A DNA stretch of 64,000 nt. Origin: Marinifilum sp. D714. GTDB lineage: Bacteria > Bacteroidota > Bacteroidia > Bacteroidales > Marinifilaceae. Below, piece by piece: positions 17,865-27,381 of the stretch. Below the pieces are notes generated by a model that did no database searches, was not told where the DNA came from, and worked only from the letters and a program-made list of their open reading frames with translations. The stretch's first letter is position 1, and every line of letters starts with the position of its first letter. The DNA lies in NCBI RefSeq assembly GCF_030851345.1, contig NZ_JALPNU010000001.1:1-64000 (forward strand), read 5' to 3'. A program made the position numbers and the translations under genes.

Positions 17865-18218
17865 ATGAAGAAAATTTATCATTTAAGCAGCTGCTCAACT
17901 TGCCAAAGAGTTATAAAAGAATTAGATATTGATTCAGATTTTGAACTACAGGATATTAAAACGCAAAAAATAACTGAGTCCCAATTGGAGGAAATGAAAG
18001 ACCTAAGTGGATCGTATGAAAGTTTGTTTAGCAGACGAGCCATGAAGTATAAAGAACTTGGCTTAAAAGAAAAGGTTTTGAGTGAGGATGATTACAGAGA
18101 GTATATCCTATCTGAGTACACATTTTTAAAACGTCCGGTACTTTTGATTGATGGAGAAATATTTGTCGGCAACGCAAAAAAAACGGTTGAGAATGCCAAA
18201 AAAGCATTGGGCAAGTAG
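17865..18218 (+). CDS. ArsC/Spx-like thioredoxin-fold protein
   Basis: The gene encodes 117 residues of the ArsC/Spx/YffB family. The N-terminal strand and redox motif SSCSTCQR give a CxxC pair (Cys10, Cys13), followed by TQKITESQLEEM and a late cis-Pro-type segment KRPVLLIDGEIFVGN. The typical arsenate reductase has a single CX3-type cysteine with Arg residues, so a glutaredoxin-like or regulatory thiol role is as likely as arsenate reduction. It starts 1 nt after the LysR stop codon, implying coupled translation. Confidence 0.75.
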   Translation: MKKIYHLSSCSTCQRVIKELDIDSDFELQDIKTQKITESQLEEMKDLSGSYESLFSRRAMKYKELGLKEKVLSEDDYREYILSEYTFLKRPVLLIDGEIFVGNAKKTVENAKKALGK

Positions 18219-18344
18219 TAAAACAACAGAGGAATCTATTTTGTATTTTTCTGATTTAATAATAACTTATGCAGTGCATAAAAATTAAATAAGGTGCAAT
18301 TTGCATCTTTTTTCGTTCTATCAGTAACCTTAAAACTTTTACTT

Positions 18345-18689
18345 ATGCCATATTTAAAAGTTCAGACCAACAAAAGTTTCTCTAGCAAGAAACAACAAAG
18401 TTTTTTAAAAGAAAGCTCCACATTAATCTCATTTGAACTGGGGAAACCAGAGAAGTACGTAATGACAGCATTCGAGCCCAAAATAGAAATGACATTAGGA
18501 GGTTCTGACGATCCTGTTGTATTTCTTCAGCTAAAGAGCATTGGTTTACCAGATACAAAAACAAAAGATTTATCAAGCAAATTTGCCAACCTGGTTGAGG
18601 AGCAGCTTAAAATTCCAAAAGATCGTGTTTACATTGAATTTATGGATGTGCCCAGAGGTTTCTGGGGATGGAATGGCATTTTGTTTTAA
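18345..18689 (+). CDS. MIF/phenylpyruvate-tautomerase family protein
   Basis: The start is set at ATG 18345, giving 114 residues beginning Met-Pro. In this family Pro becomes the N-terminal catalytic base after Met removal, so an upstream start at 18294 is unlikely. Further family features are FEPKIEMTLGGSDDPVVFLQLKS-like strands (here KIEMTLGGSDDPVVFL), the helix of SSKFANLVEEQL and the C-terminal VYIEFMDVPRGFWGWNG. Bacterial members are trimeric tautomerases with unclear physiological substrates. It lies 126 bp after the Spx-like gene. Confidence 0.88.
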   Translation: MPYLKVQTNKSFSSKKQQSFLKESSTLISFELGKPEKYVMTAFEPKIEMTLGGSDDPVVFLQLKSIGLPDTKTKDLSSKFANLVEEQLKIPKDRVYIEFMDVPRGFWGWNGILF

Positions 18690-18757
18690 AGATACCAATG
18701 CCCATATCGTGTAAAAATAAAATTTCAGTTAATATTTTAACAATTTGATTAATTTTT

Positions 18758-18789
18758 ATTGTTTTTATAAAAATTTTATACACCTTTAC
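18758..18789 (+). promoter_or_regulatory. Possible promoter of the lysC leader (ATTG-N19-CACCTTTA)
   Basis: ATTG at 18758-18761 is followed after 19 nt by CACCTTTA (18781-18788), an imperfect -7 box. Transcription would begin about 20 nt upstream of the leader ORF. Confidence 0.35.
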
Positions 18790-18815
18790 ATCCGAAATAA
18801 AAATTGACAGCACTG

Positions 18816-18878
18816 ATGAGATTTACATTTAAATACAAGAAGCAGAATAAACGCAATAAACAGTTGTTTTTTGTGTGA
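18816..18878 (+). CDS. Lys-rich 20-aa leader peptide upstream of lysC
   Basis: A 20-codon ORF starts at ATG 18816 and stops at TGA 18876. It codes for MRFTFKYKKQNKRNKQLFFV, with five Lys and two Arg in 20 residues. About 34 nt after its stop comes an intrinsic terminator, and then, about 90 nt later, aspartokinase and diaminopimelate decarboxylase, two enzymes of lysine synthesis. This is the layout of ribosome-mediated attenuation: slow translation of Lys codons when lysine is scarce would favour read-through. An anti-terminator pairing was not worked out. The Lys codons are spread rather than in one run, which weakens the case. Confidence 0.55.
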   Translation: MRFTFKYKKQNKRNKQLFFV

Positions 18879-18911
18879 TGTTGTAGAATAATGTAAAGCT
18901 TAAAAATATAG

Positions 18912-18941
18912 AAGCCTGCAGAAATTCTGCAGGCTTTTTTT
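18912..18941 (+). terminator. Terminator in the lysC leader (candidate attenuator)
   Basis: AAGCCTGCAGAA (18912-18923) pairs with TTCTGCAGGCTT (18925-18936), followed by T7. It stands between the leader ORF and lysC, with no other gene for it to terminate except the leader transcript or read-through from the MIF-like gene. Confidence 0.8.
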
Positions 18942-19029
18942 AAACTCATCAGTTCAATTAGAAAATATCAATAAAAGCGAAACAAATAAACTCCCATTCA
19001 ATTGGGATAACAAATTAAACTATTAACCA

Positions 19030-20340
19030 ATGAAAGTTTTAAAGTTTGGCGGTACTTCAGTCGGATCTCCTGAAAGAATTCAGAATTTGGCTCAATTGGT
19101 TCAGTGTGATGAACCAGTTATCATCGTTTTATCGGCTATGGCAGGAACCACAAATGCCCTGGTTGAAATTACTGAACTCCTTTACCGAAAGGACATGCAA
19201 AAAGCGAGTGAGCAAATCAGTAAGTTGGAGGAAAAGTATCGAAAACGAATCGAGGAATTATTTACCACAGAAGATTTCAGAAGCAAAGGAAACGAGTTAA
19301 TTACTTCTCATTTTAATTACATCAAAAACTTTGTAAACAGAAGTTTTACTGCATTACAGGAAAAGGCCATTTTAGCACAAGGAGAATTAATTTCTACTGC
19401 CATGTTCCATTATTATTTATCGGAGATTGGTGTTGATTCTGCATTTTTACCAGCTTTAAACTTTATGAGGATCGATAAAGATGGTGAACCTGATTATTTC
19501 TACATCCAGGAAAACTTGGAACGAATTCTTGCTGAAGAATCAGAACACAAATTATTTATTACTCAAGGTTTTATTTGTAGAAATGCCTACGGAGAAGTTG
19601 ACAATTTAAAAAGAGGTGGAAGCGATTACACGGCTTCATTAATTGGTTCTGCACTGCAAGTTGATGAAGTTCAGATATGGACTGACATTGATGGTTTCCA
19701 CAATAATGATCCAAGATATGTTGAAAACACCTCTGCCTTAAAACAACTATCGTTTGATGAAGCTGCGGAGTTGGCTTATTTTGGCGCAAAAATCATGCAC
19801 CCATCGAGCATTATGCCATGTAAGCTAAAATGTGTTCCAGTTAGATTAAAAAATACGCTGAGTCCTGCTGACGAGGGAACATTAATTACAGATGATGAAA
19901 CCGGGAAAGGAATTAAAGCCATAGCTGCAAAAGATGGAATCACTGCGCTAAAAATAAAATCCGGACGAATGCTTTTGGCTTATGGATTCTTAAGAAAGGT
20001 GTTTGAAATATTTGAGATCTATAAAACACCTATCGATATGATTACAACCTCTGAGGTTGCAATTTCATTAACCATTGATGATGATAGTAAACTTAAAGAA
20101 ATTGAATCGGAATTGGTAAAATTCGGAAATGTTGAAATCGATGAAAACCAGTCGATCATTTGTATTGTTGGTGATTTTATTTCTGAATCAACAGGGAGTG
20201 CTAAAAAAGTACTGGAGGCCTTGGAAAATATTCCTCTCAGAATGATTTCTTATGGAGGTAGCAAGCATAACATATCTGTTCTTGTAAATCAAGAAGATAA
20301 AGCATTGGCACTACAAGCTTTAAGCAGAAATTTATTTTAG
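19030..20340 (+). CDS. lysC: Aspartate kinase
   Basis: The 436-residue enzyme phosphorylates L-aspartate, the first step toward lysine, methionine and threonine. It opens with MKVLKFGGTSVGSPERI, has the RGGSDYTASLIG substrate/ATP loop near residue 195 and the segment TDIDGFHNNDPR, followed by ACT-type regulatory domains (about 295-436) that usually bind lysine. The length fits a monofunctional class III-like kinase. It is followed by lysA after 28 bp, so the pair is dedicated to lysine/diaminopimelate, and it is preceded by the leader ORF and terminator described at 18816-18941. Confidence 0.93.
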   Translation: MKVLKFGGTSVGSPERIQNLAQLVQCDEPVIIVLSAMAGTTNALVEITELLYRKDMQKASEQISKLEEKYRKRIEELFTTEDFRSKGNELITSHFNYIKNFVNRSFTALQEKAILAQGELISTAMFHYYLSEIGVDSAFLPALNFMRIDKDGEPDYFYIQENLERILAEESEHKLFITQGFICRNAYGEVDNLKRGGSDYTASLIGSALQVDEVQIWTDIDGFHNNDPRYVENTSALKQLSFDEAAELAYFGAKIMHPSSIMPCKLKCVPVRLKNTLSPADEGTLITDDETGKGIKAIAAKDGITALKIKSGRMLLAYGFLRKVFEIFEIYKTPIDMITTSEVAISLTIDDDSKLKEIESELVKFGNVEIDENQSIICIVGDFISESTGSAKKVLEALENIPLRMISYGGSKHNISVLVNQEDKALALQALSRNLF

Positions 20341-20368
20341 GTTTTTACATTCAAAATTTAATTGAATC

Positions 20369-21523
20369 ATGTTCAACAGTACAAGAATAGATCAATTCAA
20401 AAATATTCCCACTCCATTTTATTATTACAATATGGAGTTATTAGAAAACACCTTGGATCTTATCAAAACAGAAGCATCCAGGTATGGATATCATATTCAT
20501 TATGCAGTTAAAGCCAATGCCAATCCTAAAATCATGAAGTTAATTCAGGCTTATGGATTTGGTGCTGATTGTGTGAGTGGAAATGAAATAACAAGATCAT
20601 TGGAAACTGGTTATACAGCTGACAAGATTGTTTATGCGGGTGTAGGAAAATCAGATCGAGAGATTCTAACAGCACTTGAGGCTGGCATTTTCTGTTTCAA
20701 TTGTGAATCGATACCAGAAATCGAATTAATAAATGAATTGGCGGAGCAAACCAATAAAACAGCAAGAATTGCCATTCGAATCAATCCTAATGTGAACGCC
20801 AATACACATCATTACATCACCACCGGAATTGAAGAGAATAAATTTGGAATTAACCGTTGGGAATTCGAATCAGTTTTAGAAACATTAAAACAATCAAAAA
20901 ATATTGAATTGATTGGTTTGCATTTTCATATTGGTTCTCAAATTACAGATTTAAGCGTTTTTAAAGGTCTTTGTCTTAGAATTAATGAGATTCAAGAGTG
21001 GTTTAAAGAACGTCAAATATTGGTCAATCATATTAATGTTGGAGGTGGATTTGGTGTGGATTACAATCATCCTGATGAAAACCCAATTCCTGATTTTATT
21101 ACCTTTTTCGGAATATTTGATGAGTTTTTAAACCTTGCTCCTAACCAGGAATTGCATTTCGAATTGGGTAGATCAGTAGTTGCACAATGCGGTAGTTTAA
21201 TTTCCAAAGTTTTGTATGTAAAAAATGGGGTAAATACAAAATTTGCTATACTCGATGCAGGAATGACTGAACTATTGCGTCCGGCACTGTATCAGGCTTA
21301 TCACAAAATTGAAAATATTAGTTCGAATGGCCAAGAAGAAATTTATGATGTAGTTGGTCCTATCTGCGAATCATCTGATTGTTTTGGCAAAGCTGTTAGT
21401 TTACCCACTACAAAACGTAACGATATTATTGCTCTCCGTTCTGCAGGAGCATATGGCGAAGCAATGGCTTCCAGATACAATCTTAGAGACATCGCTGAAT
21501 CGGTATTCTCTAATGAAATGTAG
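20369..21523 (+). CDS. lysA: Diaminopimelate decarboxylase
   Basis: The 384-residue PLP enzyme catalyses the last step of lysine synthesis. The PLP lysine is in HYAVKANANPKIM, followed by GFGADCVSGNEI, the HFHIGSQI strand, the glycine loop GGGFGVDY and, late, GPICESSDCF with the conserved CE(S)xD substrate motif and SAGAYG. The fold is an alanine-racemase-type barrel plus C-terminal beta domain. It forms an operon with lysC and is followed by a terminator. Confidence 0.94.
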   Translation: MFNSTRIDQFKNIPTPFYYYNMELLENTLDLIKTEASRYGYHIHYAVKANANPKIMKLIQAYGFGADCVSGNEITRSLETGYTADKIVYAGVGKSDREILTALEAGIFCFNCESIPEIELINELAEQTNKTARIAIRINPNVNANTHHYITTGIEENKFGINRWEFESVLETLKQSKNIELIGLHFHIGSQITDLSVFKGLCLRINEIQEWFKERQILVNHINVGGGFGVDYNHPDENPIPDFITFFGIFDEFLNLAPNQELHFELGRSVVAQCGSLISKVLYVKNGVNTKFAILDAGMTELLRPALYQAYHKIENISSNGQEEIYDVVGPICESSDCFGKAVSLPTTKRNDIIALRSAGAYGEAMASRYNLRDIAESVFSNEM

Positions 21524-21544
21524 TGTGATTATTAGTTTGGATAC

Positions 21545-21576
21545 AAAGGCAATATTCTACGGAGTATTGCCTTTTT
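21545..21576 (+). terminator. Terminator after lysA
   Basis: AAAGGCAATA pairs with TATTGCCTTT, with a 10-nt loop and a T-tract, 22 bp past the lysA stop. It abuts the stop codon of the converging gene at 21575. Confidence 0.75.
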
Positions 21577-22669
21577 ATTTAAATCCAATTTGCTTAAGAA
21601 GAGATTTTGAAGGAACAACAAACAAGGTCAGATTATAGAACATCCCCCCTTTGGCATAGGAATCAATGATATTATCCTCATTCGTTAATTTACTTCCAGA
21701 TAAACTAAGCGTGCTATTTTTATTTGTAACATCAAAATTGATATTACTTCTGTATCCTCCTTCAAAAGACAACCATAGCCAATCAGTAATTCCTTTTTCT
21801 ATTTCAAGAGAAAAGTTTATATCCGATCTACGAAATTCTAAGGTTTTAAAATCACTTAATGCAGGATTATCCGGGTTCAATATTTCCTCACTTTGAGTCT
21901 GTTCATCAAAATGAATACTGTAACTTCCTCCCTTTAGGTAAGTTTTAGCACTGATAAAACAAAGTTCCGAAGGCTGATATCTTAATTTAATTTTAGCAGG
22001 AAGAAAAGCTACAACTCCCCATTTATCAGCAAAAGTATGATTGTAAGCAAAAATTGGAAAAACCAGTGGATCACCAAAAGTATATGAAAATGCAACTCCA
22101 AGTCCCCAAGATTTATACTTATTAACTTTCCATCCAATCACAGGAGAAACTTCCATTTTTAAGAATGTGTATTTGCTAACGTCTCCAATGTGTTCTTTCC
22201 AGTAATCTCCTCTTAACTTCGCATTAAAACGAAACATGAAATACCTATTCCTTTTCCATTGAGTCATAAGGTACAAACTACCTCCTAAACTCTTCATATT
22301 TTTATCATGCAAGCTCCGATAAAATGGATAGCTTATATTTTTACTGTCTTGAAAATGAATTTCTTCATCGCTATACTCAATACTTCCAGCAATTTTTAGA
22401 TTCTTTTTTATCAAAATCGGAAAACGCAATTTGGTTTTAAAGATTCGATTATAATCAATTTTGGACTTCCCATCACCATAGATTTCCGATTTAGATCCCA
22501 CATCAAAACCAGTCATTCCAGTATAAGATGCCTCGTATCCTCGAACAGGTTCACTACCAACAACACTAGGGTTCCAGTCATAATGGGTTGAATCCGAATA
22601 CAACTGTGCAGAAACACAATTTCCCATAATTAAAAATGATAGAAATATAAACAGTTTCCTCAAACTCAT
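21575..22669 (-). CDS. Outer-membrane beta-barrel protein, DUF6268-like
   Basis: This 364-residue protein has a signal peptide (MSLRKLFIFLSFLIMGNCVSAQ). The rest alternates short hydrophobic beta strands with polar turns (e.g. LKIAGSIEYSD, RYFMFRFNAKLRG, SWGLGVAFSYTFGD, LWLSFEGGYRSN) and ends in aromatic-rich strand NLTLFVVPSK...GFK, as in outer-membrane barrels. I associate the opening part with DUF6268, from memory. It is transcribed toward lysA, and its role is unknown. Confidence 0.65.
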   Translation of the reverse strand: MSLRKLFIFLSFLIMGNCVSAQLYSDSTHYDWNPSVVGSEPVRGYEASYTGMTGFDVGSKSEIYGDGKSKIDYNRIFKTKLRFPILIKKNLKIAGSIEYSDEEIHFQDSKNISYPFYRSLHDKNMKSLGGSLYLMTQWKRNRYFMFRFNAKLRGDYWKEHIGDVSKYTFLKMEVSPVIGWKVNKYKSWGLGVAFSYTFGDPLVFPIFAYNHTFADKWGVVAFLPAKIKLRYQPSELCFISAKTYLKGGSYSIHFDEQTQSEEILNPDNPALSDFKTLEFRRSDINFSLEIEKGITDWLWLSFEGGYRSNINFDVTNKNSTLSLSGSKLTNEDNIIDSYAKGGMFYNLTLFVVPSKSLLKQIGFK

Positions 22670-22764
22670 AGTGTGTATTTTTTACTTAATGCAATAACAA
22701 AAAAAACAATTAACACTTTGATTCAAAATACGATTATAATTGATTTGTTGCAATTCATATAATA

Positions 22765-24969
22765 TTAAAACCAATAACCAAGACTCACATAGTTTAACAC
22801 TTTATCCTTTTTATTGGAATACATCAATGAAAATTCCATTGGACCAATAATACTGTTATACGAATAGGTAACACCAACTCCACTAATCCATTCTCCTGTA
22901 CTTAATGATTCATTTACATCTTCGGTAATTTTACCAACATTTGCCTTAAAAATCAAATAGTTATTCTTAAATAACTCATATTGAAAATCTCCTCTAAAAA
23001 CAAAAGAATTTGTAGATGCAACTTCCATTCTTTCTAATCCAACAAACGGCATTTGAATATCAAAGTAATCTGTTTGGTCAATACCTCCTGTATATGTCAT
23101 AAAGAATTCAGGAATATTCTTACCCCAAATCACTCGCCCATAGAACTTTGGGTAAACCGTAAATTTATCCGAAATACTAATTGCTTTCTGAACTTTTAAA
23201 TAAGCAATTGAAGCAGGTCTTTCCATACCATCCAAACTTGCTCCATTATTTGTAACAAGTTTATATTCTCCATATAGACTAATTCCTCTCTTAGGATAAT
23301 AAGCCTTTTCATGAGAGTCTAACCTTAAGAAGGTATAATATGAGAAAAAATAATCATCGGTCCCCTCCAGTTCAACATCGGGTAGGCTATAGTTTGATTT
23401 TATTTTATAATATTCAGCCTTGACCCCAACACCTACCGAGTAAGATTCCTTTAAAATAGAATGAGTATTCAAATCTAATTTGAAATAATCTAAATCATAG
23501 TTTCCAACTTTTTTGCCATCCTCGAAACCATCAACCCGCCAATCATTATATTCAGCTTGTAAAGTAAGCCCCGGTTTTAAGCCGTTATCAATTGCATAAG
23601 TTGTTACAAATCTTGGATTTTCGGCCAATTTTAAATCAAAAGACAAATGCGATCCACTTCTCAGTTTATTTCTAAAAGTAGTATTTAATAGAACTCCCGC
23701 TTTGTTATCTGAATCGTATCTTAATCCTACATTAAACCTCTTGGTAGTTCTCTCTTTTACCCTAACCTGAAGCGATTTGGTTTTATTCCCAATTAATTTA
23801 AAATCCACATTATCGAAATATCTACTACCAAAACTTCGGTTTATCCCTTTCTTTAGCTGTTGCAATGAAACCTCTCCAGGAGTGTCCAAGTTCAACTTAC
23901 CAGCAAGCAAAGATTTGCTAACTTCGTTTAATCCTTCAAATTCTATATTTTTAACGAAGTAGGTTGTACTATCAACGGGAGGCTTGTATTTTTTTATTTT
24001 CTTCTTTTTTAGTTGATATTTTTCTTTTAATTCTTTCAGCTCAGAAATATACTTTCTTCCAACTTCTTCCCCTTTTCGAATTAAAGAATCAGCTTCGTTA
24101 AAACTCCCTACGGAATAATTATTTATATCAGGTTTAATGTACACATCCACAAAATCAACATTCTTCTTGAATTCATTCAAAGCCATTAAAGAAACCGTTT
24201 GATTGATAATGTCAAGAAATGAGTTTAATTCTTCCTTAGATTTCGGTCCCGATTGCACATCAACGCCAATTACAATATCGGCTCCCATATCAATTACTTC
24301 CTTTACAGGAAAATTATTTACCATCCCCCCATCAACCAGTAATCGTCCATCAATTTCAATCGGTGAAAATACTGTTGGTATAGCCATACTGGCCCTCATG
24401 GCTTCGGGAAGATAACCTTTATCAAGAATTACGGCTTCTCCTGTTTCAATATCCGTAGCTACACATACAAAGGGAATTGGCAGATTTTTAAAGTTAGTTA
24501 CATCATGATAATCTATAGATAATCTCTCAAACAAATTGATCACATTTTGCCCTTTAACAATTCCACTAGGCAATTGAATTCCTTTAGGTTTTATAGGAAA
24601 AGACAGCACATGGCGTTCATAATTTTGTTTCTCATGAAATGGAACATATTTTCTGGAAATTTCATCAGCCAGCAATTTATCCCAATTTTGGCTTAGAATC
24701 ATCTCTTCAATCTGATTAGCCGAGTACCCAATAGAATAGAAACCTCCAATAATACTCCCCATGCTCGTACCAGAAATGTAATCAATAGGGATTTCTAATT
24801 CATCGATAATTTTTAATACACCAACATGAGCAAATCCTTTGGCACCCCCACCACTTAGAACCAAGCCTATTTTTGGTCTCTTTTTATTTTCAAGCGTATC
24901 AGATTTAAGTTTAGCTGATGATATAAAATTCAGAGATATAAAAAGGATTACTAGTAATGAATGTTTCAT
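22765..24969 (-). CDS. Patatin-like phospholipase with BamA-type barrel
   Basis: The protein has 734 residues. After a signal peptide comes a patatin domain: the oxyanion loop LVLSGGGAKGFAHVG (about 36-50), the nucleophile Ser69 in GTSMGS and the dyad Asp in LLVDGGMVNNFPV (about 215). A POTRA-like segment (about 330-400, YFVKNIEFEGL) precedes a 16-strand-type Omp85 barrel ending with ...VLNYVSLGYWF and a terminal aromatic residue. This is the layout of PlpD-type self-translocating (type Vd) lipases. In Bacteroidota it is often annotated patatin-like/BamA family. It begins 25 bp after the GAF gene, in one transcript. Confidence 0.9.
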   Translation of the reverse strand: MKHSLLVILFISLNFISSAKLKSDTLENKKRPKIGLVLSGGGAKGFAHVGVLKIIDELEIPIDYISGTSMGSIIGGFYSIGYSANQIEEMILSQNWDKLLADEISRKYVPFHEKQNYERHVLSFPIKPKGIQLPSGIVKGQNVINLFERLSIDYHDVTNFKNLPIPFVCVATDIETGEAVILDKGYLPEAMRASMAIPTVFSPIEIDGRLLVDGGMVNNFPVKEVIDMGADIVIGVDVQSGPKSKEELNSFLDIINQTVSLMALNEFKKNVDFVDVYIKPDINNYSVGSFNEADSLIRKGEEVGRKYISELKELKEKYQLKKKKIKKYKPPVDSTTYFVKNIEFEGLNEVSKSLLAGKLNLDTPGEVSLQQLKKGINRSFGSRYFDNVDFKLIGNKTKSLQVRVKERTTKRFNVGLRYDSDNKAGVLLNTTFRNKLRSGSHLSFDLKLAENPRFVTTYAIDNGLKPGLTLQAEYNDWRVDGFEDGKKVGNYDLDYFKLDLNTHSILKESYSVGVGVKAEYYKIKSNYSLPDVELEGTDDYFFSYYTFLRLDSHEKAYYPKRGISLYGEYKLVTNNGASLDGMERPASIAYLKVQKAISISDKFTVYPKFYGRVIWGKNIPEFFMTYTGGIDQTDYFDIQMPFVGLERMEVASTNSFVFRGDFQYELFKNNYLIFKANVGKITEDVNESLSTGEWISGVGVTYSYNSIIGPMEFSLMYSNKKDKVLNYVSLGYWF

Positions 24970-24993
24970 TCTGTTATTTTGTTCAATTTGAAT

Positions 24994-27360
24994 TTAATTT
25001 TCAATTTTTAAATCTTCTGCAAGTTTCAAAACATCCTTCTCCTTCCCATTCTTCACTTTAACTCGAATTGCTCTCAAACCATATACTCCTTGTAAATCTT
25101 CCAAGGTATGATACTCTATTTGGTCTTCAAAATAGCCAGCTGAAATCAAGTACTCCAAATATCTCTGATATTCCGCCATTTCTTTTTCCTGACTAAAAAT
25201 TATAGCCAACATCCCCGGTTGGGTTAATCGCTCATCAGTTCCTTTAATTTTAGCCTTATCAATTCTCTTCTTCACAATTTCATAACGAATATTGTAAGCA
25301 CCATCCACATCAAACTTCTTCTCATCCTGACGGAATCGTATTGCCAAAGGCTGACTATGAACCAAAATCAATCCTGTTGTATCCATTGGTATTGGCAGAG
25401 ATTTTTTTAAAGCTTCAGTTTTTCTAGCCAGCTCAGCACTTACAATAAGTTGCCACAATCTCAGATTCTTAAGGTAAATTCTGTCAAAATTTAAATGATT
25501 CGCTATACTTTCGCCAATATAAATATTGTGCTCAACCCCATCCGTTCTGTATTTTTCAAAATAGTGAGGAAACATTGCCTGAGCTTTTTCTTCTTCCTGT
25601 TCTAGGTAATTTGTTACACAATCATTAATAAGACCCAAGCTGTCCTCGAAATCTTTCCTTCTTTTGTATACCAGATTTAATCCTGGGTTGATATTTTCTT
25701 TGTAATTATCTATGGCAAGAATTACTTCTTCTCCATTATCTTTGAAGTGAGGGAATAGTGGCTCAACCTCATGTCTGATAAAATTCAACACATTCATTTC
25801 ATCTCCTGATGACAAGCCCTTTTTAATACCGTCTTTGAAATAGTCAATTTTATAAATTAACTGATCGTAAATTGGCATACTATTAATGGCATTCACACTC
25901 GATACAACATTCCGTATCAGTTCCAATTGCTCCAATAAATCATCCTGAATTGTTTGATTTCGGATTACTGAGGAATGTCTTACATCAATCGCGCCATATA
26001 AAGGGTAAACATTTGGGAAAACGATTTCTTCCATTTTAGCAGATTCCCCTTTTGCTTTCTTCAACAACATATTAGAAGCCGCCTGAGTAAACCTCCATTC
26101 CACACTTGGATGCAAAGCGGTACACTCTTCTTTAATTATGGCTTCTATCTTATTCTGCAACTCTTCACTGGTTCTTTGTATTGCAATTGAAAATACAGGA
26201 ATGATATCCTTAATAATACGCAATTTAGAAAATGTAATATCATACGCCTTGGTAGAGCCGAGTTCCATTACACCTACCATCTCATCTTCATTATAGAGAG
26301 GCACAACTGCTATGTTTCTTATGCCCTCATCAAGCAAGGCTTTCTCTACTTCATTCAGATTTTCTCTTTTAGAAAGATCATTGATTAGGATTGGAGTACC
26401 TTGCTCACCAGCTTCTTCATAAATGGTTTTCCTATAATCTTCACAACCAAAACGATCTGCACTTAAAAATCCATGCCAAAAGTCAGAAGGGTTTTCAACA
26501 TTCCCTTCGTTCATTCCAAATGCAATTATTCCCAGTTTTAGGTTTGGTAATTCAAGAAGAGATCTGATATTTTGTTCTAATTGATTAAAATTATTTCTGT
26601 TGATGATTGAAGATTTCTCCAACAATTGAGATTTAAGGGATGAAATCACTTCTATCTGGCTAATATCAACATATCGAAATGGTAAAAATCCTGAGAATTT
26701 AAACTGATCCAACGGCAAGGTTTCCAGCCAAAAATCCATATCCAAAGGATTATTAATCATTTGATGCAACTGCTCTTCACTAAGCTTAGGTAGTTTGCCA
26801 GTATAGGTAATATCAATACAAGACTTCTCAACCTCAAGTTTATAATATTTTACCAGATCGTTGAGCTTATCCGTCACCTTATACATGAAAAGGTATCCAA
26901 GCCCCAACTCAAAATTATAATATCGCTTTAGAATCATAGAATAAGCATAAAAAAGCATCCCAAATGTCTTAAAACACTTATCCTGATCTTTTTGCTCAAC
27001 CATTTCAACGATCAAGTTTTCATTTCCATATAATTCCAGGTATTTAGGGGTAAAATAAAAGTTCTGATCATCAAAAGGTGTAGCAACAACCCCAATTTCT
27101 TCACGATATTGAACAGGAGTAAAGAAATACCCCATTAAAATATGAATCTCATCTTTGAATTTCTCAACATCATTTACATCAAAATCTGCACGTGCTAATT
27201 CAGGTTTCTCCTCTACTAATTTTAAAATAGCCTCACCTTGGATATCAAGACTGCCATTTATTTTTTTTTGTTCTTTTAACTTGTTAATTAATGGAACAAA
27301 ACTCAGAGTTTTTTTAAATGGAATTTCCTCTATGTTAAGCTTTAAGCGATCCAGTTTCAT
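24994..27360 (-). CDS. Large GAF-domain protein of unknown role
   Basis: The protein has 788 residues from ATG 27360; an in-frame start 21 nt upstream exists. It has no signal peptide and no membrane helix. A GAF-like domain lies around residues 270-400 (SIINRNNF..., with GIRNIAVVPLYNEDEMVGVMELGS as its characteristic strands). The flanking 260 N-terminal and 390 C-terminal residues are helical and unassigned. No kinase, cyclase or GGDEF domain follows. It is cotranscribed with the patatin gene, so a signalling or lipid-related function is possible but unproven. Confidence 0.75.
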   Translation of the reverse strand: MKLDRLKLNIEEIPFKKTLSFVPLINKLKEQKKINGSLDIQGEAILKLVEEKPELARADFDVNDVEKFKDEIHILMGYFFTPVQYREEIGVVATPFDDQNFYFTPKYLELYGNENLIVEMVEQKDQDKCFKTFGMLFYAYSMILKRYYNFELGLGYLFMYKVTDKLNDLVKYYKLEVEKSCIDITYTGKLPKLSEEQLHQMINNPLDMDFWLETLPLDQFKFSGFLPFRYVDISQIEVISSLKSQLLEKSSIINRNNFNQLEQNIRSLLELPNLKLGIIAFGMNEGNVENPSDFWHGFLSADRFGCEDYRKTIYEEAGEQGTPILINDLSKRENLNEVEKALLDEGIRNIAVVPLYNEDEMVGVMELGSTKAYDITFSKLRIIKDIIPVFSIAIQRTSEELQNKIEAIIKEECTALHPSVEWRFTQAASNMLLKKAKGESAKMEEIVFPNVYPLYGAIDVRHSSVIRNQTIQDDLLEQLELIRNVVSSVNAINSMPIYDQLIYKIDYFKDGIKKGLSSGDEMNVLNFIRHEVEPLFPHFKDNGEEVILAIDNYKENINPGLNLVYKRRKDFEDSLGLINDCVTNYLEQEEEKAQAMFPHYFEKYRTDGVEHNIYIGESIANHLNFDRIYLKNLRLWQLIVSAELARKTEALKKSLPIPMDTTGLILVHSQPLAIRFRQDEKKFDVDGAYNIRYEIVKKRIDKAKIKGTDERLTQPGMLAIIFSQEKEMAEYQRYLEYLISAGYFEDQIEYHTLEDLQGVYGLRAIRVKVKNGKEKDVLKLAEDLKIEN

Positions 27361-27381
27361 AATATTTATATATTTCCCCAA

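Noticed and set aside
17865-18218. Second arsenate reductase of the arsenic operon
   Set aside because: It is in a different operon with a LysR gene and has a CxxC motif, so arsenate reduction is not the safest call.
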